Shown here: positions 22,537 to 33,700 of the stretch, piece after piece
How the letters are laid out: each line of letters starts with the position of its first letter
Numbering within the stretch: position 1 is the stretch's first letter
Assembly: GCA_030295235.1 (NCBI GenBank)
Contig: AP026127.1
Location: 1,180,501 to 1,244,500 of the forward strand
Direction of reading: 5' to 3'
DNA: 64,000 bases
Source: Fistulifera solaris
Lineage: Eukaryota; Bacillariophyta; Bacillariophyceae; Naviculales; Stauroneidaceae
Made by a program: the position numbers and the translations under genes
Notes under the pieces: model-generated
What the model was told of the DNA's origin: nothing
The model's database searches: none
The model's input: the letters and a program-made list of their open reading frames with translations, nothing else

Positions 22537-23055
22537 TTAAGGTCCACCGGGACGACGGATCTCTTCGGTCGCTTGCTCGTTGGATATGCCGCTTTCCGCG
22601 AAAGAAATGGTGGTCACTTCACATGGCGTCAGACAAATGCCCGTGCCCTCATCGGTGCAACAATTCCCAGGGACACAGCGATCTTCTCCGGAACAATCTG
22701 CTGATGTTGTACAAGTCTGGCGATTACAACTGTCGTTGATCCAACAAAAACTTTGGTTTTCCGTGTCGGAGGAACAGAGACAGTTTTCGGAGCCCGAAGT
22801 GCCACAAATGGTCTTGACATCTCCACACTGCCAAACGGCGTTACATTGACAAGATCCGCACTCGTAACCGGACAGTATGTAAGCTCGAGGGAAGAACGTA
22901 CATTCCGTTCTGCAGGTATCTCCGTCAAGGAATCGAACCGAATATTTGGTTAAAAAGCCAAGACGCTCGGTACAAGCATCCTCATCCGGACAAACATCAA
23001 AGATGCGACTGTTGCGGCCAGTATCGTCGCTTGTATGAAATTGACGAAGAGACAA
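22537..23055 (-). CDS. Cysteine-rich secreted protein, 5' end unresolved
   Basis: At least 172 residues with about 25 cysteines, mostly in pairs and short spacings (DGDTCRTECTF, CGSCQCNAVWQC, CGTSGSENCLCSSD, CCTDEGTGICLTPCE), typical of a disulfide-rich extracellular domain. The frame continues upstream without stop to about 23125 and reads a hydrophobic run (VNILLVFFFSSTGA) that would suit a signal peptide, but there is no in-frame ATG. A start exon or an indel must lie upstream; an ATG in another frame near 23187 precedes a GTGAGT donor. It is not a family I recognise. It lies beside the FG-GAP gene, another exported protein. Confidence 0.6.
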   Translation of the reverse strand: MSLRQFHTSDDTGRNSRIFDVCPDEDACTERLGFLTKYSVRFLDGDTCRTECTFFPRAYILSGYECGSCQCNAVWQCGDVKTICGTSGSENCLCSSDTENQSFCWINDSCNRQTCTTSADCSGEDRCVPGNCCTDEGTGICLTPCEVTTISFAESGISNEQATEEIRRPGGP

Positions 23056-23563
23056 ATCCGTCGCACCTGTGCTGCTAAAGAAGAAAACGAGAAGGATGTT
23101 GACTTGGAAGGATACGGTTTGTGTCAGACGATGCTGGATCTACATCCACAACGTGCCTCCTCACTCACCTTTCCTATTGACTTTCATCGTGTTGCTACCT
23201 CGTAATTACCTCGATGACAGGTTGCTGTAGTTTCGAATTGTCTGTTGTTGCTAATAGATGATCCGATTTGATTGAGAAAAGTAAGGTCTTCTGCAGTTCC
23301 TTCGAGTGTTGCGTCGACTTTTCATTCTTTTGCCAATATTTTGCGATCGCTAAAAAATGAAGCTGTCAGTTTGAATAAGTACCGTTACGATTCCATAGCG
23401 TTCCATAAATACAGTAGGCACTTGTAAATCTATATACGCTAAAGTGTAAGCGACTGTTTCCGTGACTGCACAATTTTCAGTCATGATACGCGACGCTGCG
23501 CGACGACCATAACAATAAAACACGACACGCGATGAAACATAGCTTTCTCTTTTTCATTTGTTG
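23056..23563. other. Intergenic region between divergent genes
   Basis: About 500 bp holding the promoters of two divergent genes. It contains gtaccgttac near 23379. Nothing else is seen. Confidence 0.35.
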
Positions 23564-25075
23564 ATGTCAAAACATCTGGAAGTTGTTTTATCAAGTGAAA
23601 TACTTGCGATGGCTTCTATCTCTTCGCCACCAACCACAAAAGAAGTTTGGGATTCACTATGTGATCACATACACCGTTCGAACGGTGCAATTCATCCGGA
23701 ATTGGTCTTACGAGAAATGGCCTCCGATCATCGTGGCGTGTTTAGTCGAATTGCGATTCGAAAAGGAGAAACTCTGATTCGTTTACCTCTATCATGTGCT
23801 ATTCACGGACAAGATATGCCTATCGAGTATTTGGTAGAGCAAGGAACCAAAAAGCAAGCATCGACATGGCTTCGTTGTCTAGCAGCTTTTCATCAATACC
23901 AACACGACAACAGTGATAAAAATGACCCGTATCTACAATCTCTGCCTCAACAATTCGAAACGTTATGGAGTTGGTCTCAAGAAGAAATCACTTCTTTCTT
24001 AGCGGGAACGTCCCCTTCTCTCAATGTGGCGGAGAGTGACGAGGATCGGGTGAATAGTTGGTACATTGATGTGGCTGCGATTGAAGCACGTTATCAAGAA
24101 CATGTGCGACCGTATCTAGAACAGCATTGTCAACTAAACTCTAATTTTGACACATTCTCACGAGCTTGTCAAATGATTTCAACAAGGGCTTTTCATTTGG
24201 CGTCGGCGAGTCAAAATTACCCGGGGCCATTTCTTTTGCCGGTCATTGATTTGTTGAATCATACTCCGATTGACCCCGTCACCACTCTTCAATTTGAACA
24301 GGACGCCTTTGTTATGAAAGCCGAGCGCGATATTCCTGCTCTTGTCGAAATCAAACACTCGTATGGTACAGGATTAAATGCGAGAGAGTCTTTGCGGACG
24401 TTTGGTTTCGTAGCAATGGAAGACACTCTTGCTGCATTGCAAGGAACTGTGCAAGCCATTAGCACTCCTGTAATTGTGGCAAAGCAGGATGTTTTGGAAG
24501 CTTGTTGGAATGTCATCGAGTCGTCGGTACCGCAGCAACTTGCGCAATCCATGCAGGACATGGATCTTGAGGATGAACCATGGGACATGCCCCGTGATTA
24601 TCGTAATCGCAATACGGACTTTTTACCCGACAACATTGTCATCACGGCCGAAGATCCGTTGTCGGATACACTCGTCACCGCAGCCAGTTTGTCGTTTTTA
24701 CCACTTTGTGCTTATCAAGAAGCCAGGCAAAGTTTCTTGGATGCCAGCCTCTTGGACGACTACTTTTTGGGCAAACTTGTATCGACGTCGTTGTTGCGAG
24801 TCATATCGGATCGTATGGCGGCCTATAAGTCCATCTACTACGAGGGTAGAGAATTTACCGACGACCACGAACTCTTAAAGCTAGTGCTGGCATCGAAGGA
24901 ACCTTTGTCTTTGCAGCAGAGAAGACTCTTGTATGGCCTCACGGTGCGTATACAGGAAAAGGAGTCATGGAACGCGTTGCGTCGAAACGTGTGCGAAGTC
25001 TTGACTCACTTGGACGACGAGGAGGAAGAGATGGAAGACCACAACATGAAACGACAGCGGATGGAAGTGTCATGA
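23564..25075 (+). CDS. SET-domain lysine methyltransferase (SETD/LSMT type)
   Basis: 503 residues from the ATG at 23564; an alternative ATG at 23609 (MASISSPP) is also reasonable. The split SET domain of the Rubisco-LSMT/SETD3/SETD6 group is visible: RGVFSRIAIRKGETLIRLP near the start, VIDLLNHTP (the Asn-His motif binding AdoMet) in the middle, and EIKHSYGTGLNARESLRTFGFV with the catalytic Tyr. The C-terminal half is the helical substrate-binding domain (Rubis-subs-bind). These enzymes methylate lysine or histidine on non-histone proteins. No plastid presequence is visible, so Rubisco is not the likely substrate. No introns or breaks. Confidence 0.85.
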   Translation: MSKHLEVVLSSEILAMASISSPPTTKEVWDSLCDHIHRSNGAIHPELVLREMASDHRGVFSRIAIRKGETLIRLPLSCAIHGQDMPIEYLVEQGTKKQASTWLRCLAAFHQYQHDNSDKNDPYLQSLPQQFETLWSWSQEEITSFLAGTSPSLNVAESDEDRVNSWYIDVAAIEARYQEHVRPYLEQHCQLNSNFDTFSRACQMISTRAFHLASASQNYPGPFLLPVIDLLNHTPIDPVTTLQFEQDAFVMKAERDIPALVEIKHSYGTGLNARESLRTFGFVAMEDTLAALQGTVQAISTPVIVAKQDVLEACWNVIESSVPQQLAQSMQDMDLEDEPWDMPRDYRNRNTDFLPDNIVITAEDPLSDTLVTAASLSFLPLCAYQEARQSFLDASLLDDYFLGKLVSTSLLRVISDRMAAYKSIYYEGREFTDDHELLKLVLASKEPLSLQQRRLLYGLTVRIQEKESWNALRRNVCEVLTHLDDEEEEMEDHNMKRQRMEVS

Positions 25076-25626
25076 AAATTTGTTCTGTTTGGATACATTG
25101 AGGGTCTCGTCTTTATCTGTAAATTGAACGAAAAAGCGTCCCTAGATTGTATAGACTACCTGGTAAGTCGCCTTTCCTAGGGATCAGTATACGTTGCGAC
25201 GATCATTTAGACGCATGTGGGTGAACGAGCTGTGGCCGGCGATGTTCGTCTGGATATAAATTTCCTTTTTTTGGGAAACCAATCGTCAATTGGCACAAAA
25301 CATTTGTACAATAGCGTCAAAACTAACAAATGAGATTTATCAATGATTGAATACCTGGTCAAAATAGTTCTCATTGTGTTCTATCGAAAATAATAGAGAC
25401 ATTTTCAACCTTAGCCGGGACTGAAAACCAGTCGTCTTAAACTACGGAGTAACTCTTTGCCCCAGTGTGTTTATACTGGTGCGATAATTGATTTCTTGAG
25501 GCCAGCGTTTCACCGGTCGACCGGTCAACATCAAAGCAGCGACCATGAGCACTTTCAAATAATCAAAATCTCAAAGGCAAAATCGATTGAAAAACTAACG
25601 TAGTCTTTCACTCAAACAACCACAAC
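25076..25626. other. Intergenic region
   Basis: 551 bp, AT-rich; no gene or strong repeat seen. Confidence 0.4.
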
Positions 25627-27526
25627 ATGTTGCGTCGCACACCGCCGCTCCAGATGAGTGCAGGAATGCGTCGTATCCTCAAAAATAAAGGGCGTGTCAT
25701 AGATTACATACGTCAATCCGTCAAAGCCGGGACGTATCGCACATCCGAAGAGCTTGAGCAAGTGATGAAAGAACGCAACGATTCGGAGGACGATCTTCGC
25801 GTTGTGATGCGAAGATTCCGTCAAGATATTATCCGTGGGTCGCAAGTTCACGATTATCCGATCGAATATCGTATCCTTGAGCAACACCCGCCGATTCCCG
25901 ATCCTCCTGTCATTCCCAAAAAGTATTTACGAACCATGCCCAAAGAACCCAATCCAATTGAACCTTTAGTAGAAAAATATTATCGGCGACAACAGCGTGT
26001 TGAGGAAGAAGAGTCGACACAGCTTAGCGTGGAAGAATACTATCGCCGCTTGTTGGGAGTGCCGGCTCCGTCTCTCGCAGGGTCTTCCGGTTCTTCGACG
26101 TCCCTGACCCTCAAACCGGCTTCGTTGCAAAAGGCATACGCGGCTGCCATTACGCATTATAAACTTCAGCGGACTCAGAATATGTCGGATGAGGAAGCCG
26201 TACAGGCTGTAGATGAACTGCTCAAGGAGCAAGAAAAGATGGAAATTCAAGTCAGTGGACAGCGTGCCCAAGCTGTCGCGAAAACAAACGCCCGCATGCT
26301 CGGCAAACAATTTGCACCAAAGACCAAATCACATAAGACAGACGAAGATGTCGAAGAAACGAACGGATCGGGTTCTGACAAGACGCTGGATAGCATATTT
26401 GCGGATAATCCTCGCCTGATTGAAGGAATGATGCGATGGAGTGATCGCTTGCAGGCTGTACCCTACCGGGAATGGACGGTTGGTTCCTCAACTGCTTTGG
26501 ATCATTGGATTGCTCGGTGCATCTTGGGGTTGTCCGAGGAGACGTGGTGGAGTGTTGTCGAAGGCGAAGAATATGCCGCCGTGGGCCGTGATATTGTTGC
26601 TGTTCGCGAAGCTCTTTTCCGGAAACTGGAGGAACTTTAGCAGCCCAACAGGAAGACGAAGAAAACGAAATTGGAGAGGAAGAGATTTCCACGAGTGGAA
26701 AAACAGTCGAGGAGTTGTTAGCTTCGTTGGGTGCGCTTAAAGTTACGGATGATGAGGCAAAGACATCCTTTCCAGAGGAACAAGAACCTGTGGCACACGA
26801 ATTGGATCTGTTGGTGGATCAATTACAGGTCTGGCGCCAAAAGCAGTTAAAGACTCCTTATACACACTGGTCCACCGAAGAGCAAACTTCTTTTGATTCG
26901 TGGCTTAAAAATGAGTATGTGGCTCAGGTCATGCCCGGCTCTCAAGGTGAAATCGACTATACTGCAACCCGAGAGGCATTACTCTCAGACCCTCCTATTG
27001 ATAGCCGAGCCGAGTCGGACGCTTTCTGGGATGCTTTGCAAGATGAACGCACCGCCCAAATTTGGCTTGAACAGCACAGCGCAGAGCGCCTCCCGCCGCT
27101 GCCGCACCTTGGATACCTGCGAGTTTTTGGAAGCTCTCCGAGTCCGAGCAATTGGAACGTATTCTGAATCTAGGAGCACTTCGTCCGCTTCTGGATGAGT
27201 ATGCAACGCCGAGTGGTCGTGCAGCTTTTTTACAAGATCATTTAGCAACTCTCTTAACTGGCGTACCCTTGGAGCATTATGTACGTGACGACTTGGGACC
27301 AATCGAAGCATCCGAAATTGGGAAGAAAGAAGGTCGGTTCAGTATGGAAAAGCAAGCCTTTGGCGAAAATGCGAATGCTGTCCTGCAGGCATGGAATCAG
27401 CAAAAGGCAGGTCGTGCAAAATACGAAGAGCGGTTGTTTCAAACTGGGCGTCTTGGTTTGCGATACTCTGATAAGTTGCCCTCAGAAAACGAGATCTCCG
27501 ATGCTAACGAAGATAAGAGGAACTGA
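25627..27526 (+). CDS. Unrecognised protein with a duplicated Trp-rich module
   Basis: The ATG at 25627 opens a frame that stops at 26640, but restoring one T in the run 26636-26638 and one in 27124-27128 gives a continuous 633-residue protein ending at 27526. The N-terminus (MLRRTPPLQMSAGMRR) is basic and could be a mitochondrial presequence. Residues about 55-130 are charged with a Pro-rich stretch (HPPIPDPPVIPKKYLR). Two related blocks are seen: AVPYREWTVGSSTALDHWI...AVREALF near residue 278 and KTPYTHWSTEEQTSFDSWL...ATREALL near residue 415. I do not recognise the family; the duplicated module may be diatom- or stramenopile-specific. Confidence 0.7.
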
Positions 27527-27648
27527 TAAATTAACATTCGGAATGAAGAGGAGCTTATATTATTTTGTATTTGAAAAATATGCGGCAATTGCTACAAGTA
27601 ATAGTTTAAGGGGAATCATCTCACATACACTTTGGATGAACTATATAT

Positions 27649-29680
27649 TTATTGAACTATAGACCGAACTGGACTTTGATTGAGTGGCGCGGGCTGAATG
27701 TTATACCCACTTTGAAATGTATTTCTTTGGGAAGGTGAATAGAAATATCCAGTACGCTGTCCGGGGACTGGTTGCTGAATTACATACGATTGCTGCGGAA
27801 ATACTGGGGGTTGCTGTTGCTGATGAAAGTATCCAGGTGGGTATCCAGGATGATATGGTGGTTGATGTGGGTGCGAGGAGAAATAGGGATGCACTGGTGG
27901 ATGAAAACCTTCTTCACCCCAAGAACGAGACATCGAAGCCGACATTGAAGCTGTCATGTCGCCTGATCTTGATTGGTGAAGTCCTCGGAAATGCTTCTTC
28001 GATCCAGGATGGTTTCTCTTTTCTTGCTGAACATTTCTGTTAATATCTTTGTTCCTCGAAATTTATACCGCTTCCGATGTTCGTGACTTGGTGCTTCGTA
28101 GATAGACATGTTCTCATCGTGGACATCCGTGTAGTACTGCTCGTCAAGGGGACCGAACGTTACTCTTTTCTCCATCGAGTTCTTCTTCAAGATTCCTACA
28201 GGAGTGTGCGGCGCTTGATGTTGCCCTTGAAGCCAACCTTGTTGTGTTGTCTGATTTGCATCAGATGTTTTATCCTTTTCTGGATCGGTCATCATAAGGG
28301 ATGAAGCCAGTTGTTCAGCAATAGATGTCGTGCTACCTCGAAGTCGCTCCCATGCCTGTCTTGTGCGTTCCTCCCAACTCAGCTCCTCGGCTTTCTTACT
28401 TTCGGGCGTTTCCCCTGTATTGAGATGACCGACACCAGCAGCGTAGGGGGCGCCTCCATAATACACCTGCATTGCATCTACTGGAGGATGTGGCAATGCC
28501 GACTGATTAGGATAAGGACCCAATTTGTCGGCGTGATGGTTCTGTCCGTATACATTCTGATGATTTGAATGAAAAGGCAAGGAGGATAGAGGCTGCTGGC
28601 TTCCAGCATCCGGGCCAAGGGGTGAACGTGACCGGCGACCGGGTGACTGGCTTCGACTGCGCCGACTTGGAGATCGACTTCTGCGTAGACTGAAGCGATC
28701 TCTCGGCGATGCATTTCCTTTCACCACATGCTGGTTTTCTCGGTCATTTGCCCACTTTCTTTGATCCATTGGGATCTTACTAAGAGAAGGAGGAGCGTCT
28801 TGTCGCGATGCCGTAATGAAGCTTTGCCGGTCAAACATATCATCATCTTTAGGACGATCTCCAAGTCCTTGTCGGTATGCTGTTATGAAACTTTGACGAT
28901 CACTATCATCCATTCCATTGTATCCGACTTCGGAAAGAGCAGGGTCAAAAGCATTTCGATACGCTGTTATCATACTCTGGCGCTCGAAAGAGTCATCAAT
29001 CGCCGATCCGTTGTTTGGCATATTACCACCCATAAAGGTCTTCGTGGCATGCAGATTTCGGTCAAAACTCTCGCTTTTTTCAATAAGTCCAGCTGATGGA
29101 CTGTGCGATCGCTTTCCGGTCTCGCCAATTGAATTACGACGTTCAACAGAGCCACTATAGATACCCCGAGACGGACCCGGAGATGATGCACGACGCCCTT
29201 TGCTTTGAGAGACTTTTGGTAGCCAAGATGATTTCTTGCTTTTCTCTGTTTTGTCGGAGGGAAAAAGGGGCATACTCTGATCCCAGTCCTCGTCTTCGTT
29301 CGTGGCGCTACGAGAAGTTGATTTACCACGTTTGGATGTTATCACCGGATCCACCCCTTGTCGTGCTGGAGAGCGTCGGCGACCGCGGCCTCGCGTTTCT
29401 GGATCGGACTCGTACCCTTCCAAGCTATTCAAACCGTTTTTTCCACCACGTTTTCTTGGCCACATTCGCTTCAACGACGAAAATCTCGACCCACTCTTGA
29501 CCGACGAGTCAGCAGATGGAACCGAGGCGATCAGACCGTCCCCCATTTTTTCATCCTCTTCTTCCAAGTAATCGAAAGGCTGCTTCGGGCGTCGATGATG
29601 CTCTACACGGAGTACTGCCTGCCTGTCGCTGTCCTCAATTTCCTAGGAGTGGATGCATCCTTCGTATTACCACATTCCAT
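27649..29680 (-). CDS. Disordered Ser/Arg-rich protein with RQSFITAYR repeats
   Basis: The likely ATG is at 29680; one missing A in the T/A run at 29639-29641 joins it to the long frame (to 27954). One more missing base near 27953-27962 joins a Pro/Gln/Tyr-rich tail ending at 27649, giving about 677 residues. The protein is mostly disordered. Near residues 230-310 the motif RQSFITAYR occurs three times (RQSMITAYRN, RQSFITAYRQ, RQSFITASRQ), each with an R-x-x-S-like context. An RS-rich block follows (RRSRSPSRRSRSQSPGRRSR), as in splicing factors, then VGILKKNSMEKRVTFGP. The function is unknown; an RNA- or cytoskeleton-associated role is possible. Without the second correction the protein ends at 27954. 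Confidence 0.65.
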
Positions 29681-29706
29681 GTGAACGGCCCCACAGATAT
29701 CGGCAA

Positions 29707-30279
29707 TTAATCCGCAGTTTCTCGGTGGCGGCGGGGAGGAGGTGGCGGTGGACGCACTTTGCTGGATTGTACGACACCACTGTCATCCGAGTCCGAACTG
29801 TCTTCTTCCATGGCCCTTCGCATCGCGGCTTTCTTCTTCTTATAGTCCGACTCTTCGGCTTTCTTGGCCGCCATCATGGCGTGCTTCTTTTCCAACTCGG
29901 TCAAATCGTACTTGGCCAATGCTTCTTTCGCTTTCGTCGGTGATTTCACCAATCCTACTTCGGCGCATCCATCCACGACGCTTTCAATGACATTGCAGTG
30001 TACTTCTGTGGCTGGAGGTTTCGGGTACGAGGCTTCGACACGTTGACTCCAGCGCACACCTTTTTTGCTGGCCGACGTGGCTTCGCTAACGGTCGTCAGG
30101 TTGCTTTCACTCCGACGGAACATTTTGGGCGCCCTTAAAATGCCACGATGCTTCTTCTTTTTTGCGGGAGGCTCGTAGTGGCAGAAGAGTCCATTCAACA
30201 TTTCTTCAGCAATGTCATCCAGCGTACCTTGAACGGCGACGGGTCGATCCGTCGAAACCAAAGTGGCGACAGGTAACAT
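29707..30279 (-). CDS. Unrecognised small basic protein
   Basis: 190 residues from the ATG at 30279 to the stop at 29707, no break. It has an acidic N-terminus, a Lys-rich segment (EPPAKKKKHRGILRAPKMF), KKGVRWSQRVEASYPKP in the middle, a coiled-coil-like stretch (LTELEKKHAMMAAKKAEESD) and a Pro-rich end (RPPPPPPRR). The GIL(K/R)...V(R/T)(W/F) pattern also occurs in the next gene downstream, whose ATG is only 26 bp beyond this stop. The two may share a diatom-specific short linear motif. Function unknown. Confidence 0.7.
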   Translation of the reverse strand: MLPVATLVSTDRPVAVQGTLDDIAEEMLNGLFCHYEPPAKKKKHRGILRAPKMFRRSESNLTTVSEATSASKKGVRWSQRVEASYPKPPATEVHCNVIESVVDGCAEVGLVKSPTKAKEALAKYDLTELEKKHAMMAAKKAEESDYKKKKAAMRRAMEEDSSDSDDSGVVQSSKVRPPPPPPRRHRETAD

Positions 30280-30794
30280 GGCTCGATTGGTAAAGCTTCA
30301 CCGACTGTAACCTTGAATACTAAATATAATCGATTCTTCTCGTTTCAATTATGTTTCAACAAGATTTCTTTGTTGTTGCTGTAACTCCTTTCTTGAGATG
30401 TTGGAATGAGCAACTTGTTTGCACCTTTTGTTCGCATGGATTGGCGAAAGAACCAAAAAAGTGATCGCCAAACAGAAAGAAGGCCGCATTCGTGTGTCAA
30501 TGTCATAGTAAGAGCAAGGAGCGTTAAATACGTCTAAGTAGAAAATTCGAACCAGATTAAGTGAATAGTATTACTATACTTTTAACTGTATCTTACAATT
30601 TCGTAAGGAGCTAAATAAGAAATTCAGTATAGCCAAAGATGTACTTGAATGGAGTGAGAAGCTGGCAGGCGCAGAGGCGGATAATTTTCCCGCTTTGTGA
30701 TGCGAGAAAAAAGGACGAGGTGATGTTGTTGCTAGCAATTACTTTGTATACTTTTTTGTTTGAGAAGCTTTGCAAAGCACTTTTGCTCTACACA
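30280..30794. other. Intergenic region between divergent genes
   Basis: About 515 bp with the promoters of two divergent genes; AT-rich, no further feature. Confidence 0.4.
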
Positions 30795-33700
30795 ATGGCT
30801 TCTCTCGTGCAGAAAAGTATGAGTCGAAACGAGAAAGAAATAGATGCTGCACCAGCAATCATGTTAACAGACGAAAGTGACGACGCTCATTCGCCGGTCC
30901 CCTTGACGCGCAAAAGTCGAGCGATGGAAGTGCGATTTTTGTTGTGTTGAGACATTTCCTACAAAAGAAGAATGCATTGCTCATGAAGAGATTTGCAGTG
31001 CGAACCGGAAAACGGAAACGAAGGAACCGGAGAAGAAACTACATCCGTTTTTCCAGCCTTCAAAGAGGAAAGCACCTCTTCCGTCGGAACCGAAACGATG
31101 TAAGAAAACCAAGGCAAACAGTAAAGCTTCGAAAGTTCAAAAGGCTATTGAAATTGATGTTACCAGTCTAACAGAAACAGCAAACAAACACGTTACTTCT
31201 CAACCGAGTACAGACAACAATGCTTTAAACGAGACGGCCGCAGCTTTAGGAGTCAGTCCAGAAATTTTGTTGGCCGAGCAACAAGCATTTGAGCGTCAAG
31301 CGGACCGCATGAAGCAACAGAACACAGACGCTGCAGCAAAGGCATCATCGGACGATGATCAAAAATCATTATCGCAGTGGAAGGCCCAGTTTTCGTATGG
31401 TGCGAATGCCAAAAAGTTAGCAAAGGAAAGCAAACCGACGGAGGAAACGACGAACAAAGAACTGAACGCTTTAGCCACTGCCCTTGGTATGAATCCTGCT
31501 TCTCTATTAGCCGAGCAAAGAGCGCTGGAGAATCAAGCGAATCGTCAGAAAAGCAAAGCAAAGGATGAGGTGAAACTACCACGAAATGAACAAGTTGTAG
31601 AGTCATCCACCGCTGTACTACACGACCCGATCAAGCGTCGAAAAGGAGCGGCTCCTATGTTTCCGTGCCCGAATCATGTCATGCCGATGGAGAATGACGT
31701 TACTATGTCAACTGATAGTCAAGGTTGGCTCACGTCGGATCGTCTTGAAATGATGAACCGTCGATGGGCTGCACAATCACTGGCCAGTGAACGTGTGCAG
31801 GACAAATATCACGAACCCGTGCATCATTTGAATGAGAATACTACGTCTTGGGAACCACAGAACGGATCAGTGCATGACAACTTGTTCGATTTGCTGTGCA
31901 AGAATTTGAGAGTTTTATTCAACCGCAGTCCGTCTACAGAGTTATGGGTGGATCGCTTTCGTATTAAAGACTTACCTGAGGATCTTTGTGGTAACAGGCA
32001 TCAGCTATCCGAACTCGAAGCGTTTTTGAGAGAGTGGAAAGAAGCCCGACAGAAGTGCCTAACGCACATGGCGAGTAAATATATCAAAACCAAGAAAACG
32101 AAAGCTAAGAAGTACAAAGATGACGATAGCTTATTTGAGGATTCGGATGCCGAAGAAGATTTTGGATTACCGAGTCTTTGTCTAGTGTCGGGTCCCGTGG
32201 GTTGTGGGAAGTCGGACTTGGTGCGGGCTGTGGTCGAGTCTCACGGCTGTCGATTGTTCGAATTAAGTACCGCTGAAAAACGTGGTGCCGGTGCATTGAA
32301 GAGAGCTATTGGTGAGGCGACTCAGAGTTTATCTTCATCGGAATTGATGCGGAATTCCAAGAAAAATTCAATTTTTGGGATCAGCACTGTCGAAAATGCA
32401 GAAATTGACACTGAAAGCTCATTGACTGCAATTTTATTAGATGAAGTGGATATTCTTTTCGAAAACAATGGCGACGGGGGCTTCTGGCAGGCGCTTCATG
32501 AGTTGTCTAGAAAGTCCAAATGCCCGATTTTTCTGACGACAAACAATTTGGAGTCGCCACCTTTTACTGCGAACACGTCCAGATGGAACTACCACGACCC
32601 GAGGAATGTATTCATCGCTTGCGTCGATGTATACGGGAGAGTATGTCTTTTCAATTTGTATCCGAGTCAAAAGAGGACCAAGACAAATTTCTCAGCGAAC
32701 TCGCTCGTTTATGTGGACGCGACATGAGAAAAGTCGCACATGAATTGCACGCATACTCCCATTCCCATGTACAAGGATCCGAGACGGTGGACTTGACACA
32801 AGACGACGAGACATCCGTAATGCTAGAAAAATCTGTTTGCGACAATCGAGAATGCGTTGGGATTCCATCGGTGAGCTACGTACATCCAAACCGAGTTGAT
32901 TCTGATCAGTACAGTCTGCTGGAAATCACGGGCACGGAGTTTTCAGTCTTCGCCGAGACCTCCGGAGAACTGAACGGTTCTAGCAAACGAGGCGTAGCTG
33001 TCAATGTGTGCATTGGTGATCAACAGTGCCCGGCAGCTCGAATTCTTAGCGACGACACAATCATGGTCGTATGCCCACCACGCCGAGCCGAGGGCAGGGG
33101 GTACCGAAGGTCAATATATTATGAACAGGTTAAGATTGCATCATTACATCGGACGGGTATCACGTCCACAACTTCCGGCGGCTTCGTTTTTAAGACGTTG
33201 GAAGACGGAAGCGCACTTTTAACAGAGCACGTGCCAGTCAACGTCCAGTTTTTTCAAAGCCAAGGCACGGCAAACGATATTCCGAAAACAAAGCAACATG
33301 AAAGCTGCGACAGCGAGTCCGAGGGAGAGTTTGAATTTCAAGACGAAGATCACGTCGTCATACACAAAAACGTTGCATACAACGTCTTTTATGACGACGA
33401 AGAAGTGTCGAGGATATTGAATGATGGTATTGACGCATGGTTGACAAGGCACCCCGATGTGCATGAGTTCAGTACCCGAACAACCAATATAGCGCCTGAG
33501 AAATGTGACACGGAGTCTTTAATACAGCTGTGCATCGATACCCAGTTAACTAGTGATGCCGCTTTGCTGGAAGATATTGGACTGGATGGCCTTCCATACC
33601 TCGCCGGATCCGTACCTGGATTTGGATACAATTTGACCGAAGCGTATCCTTTGTGCAGTAACGAGGCAAGCAAAAGGTAAGTAACGATGCAGCAACTTTG

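Noticed and set aside
22417-22704. 95-codon plus-strand ORF across the Cys-rich gene
   Set aside because: Antisense shadow of a clearly Cys-patterned minus-strand frame.
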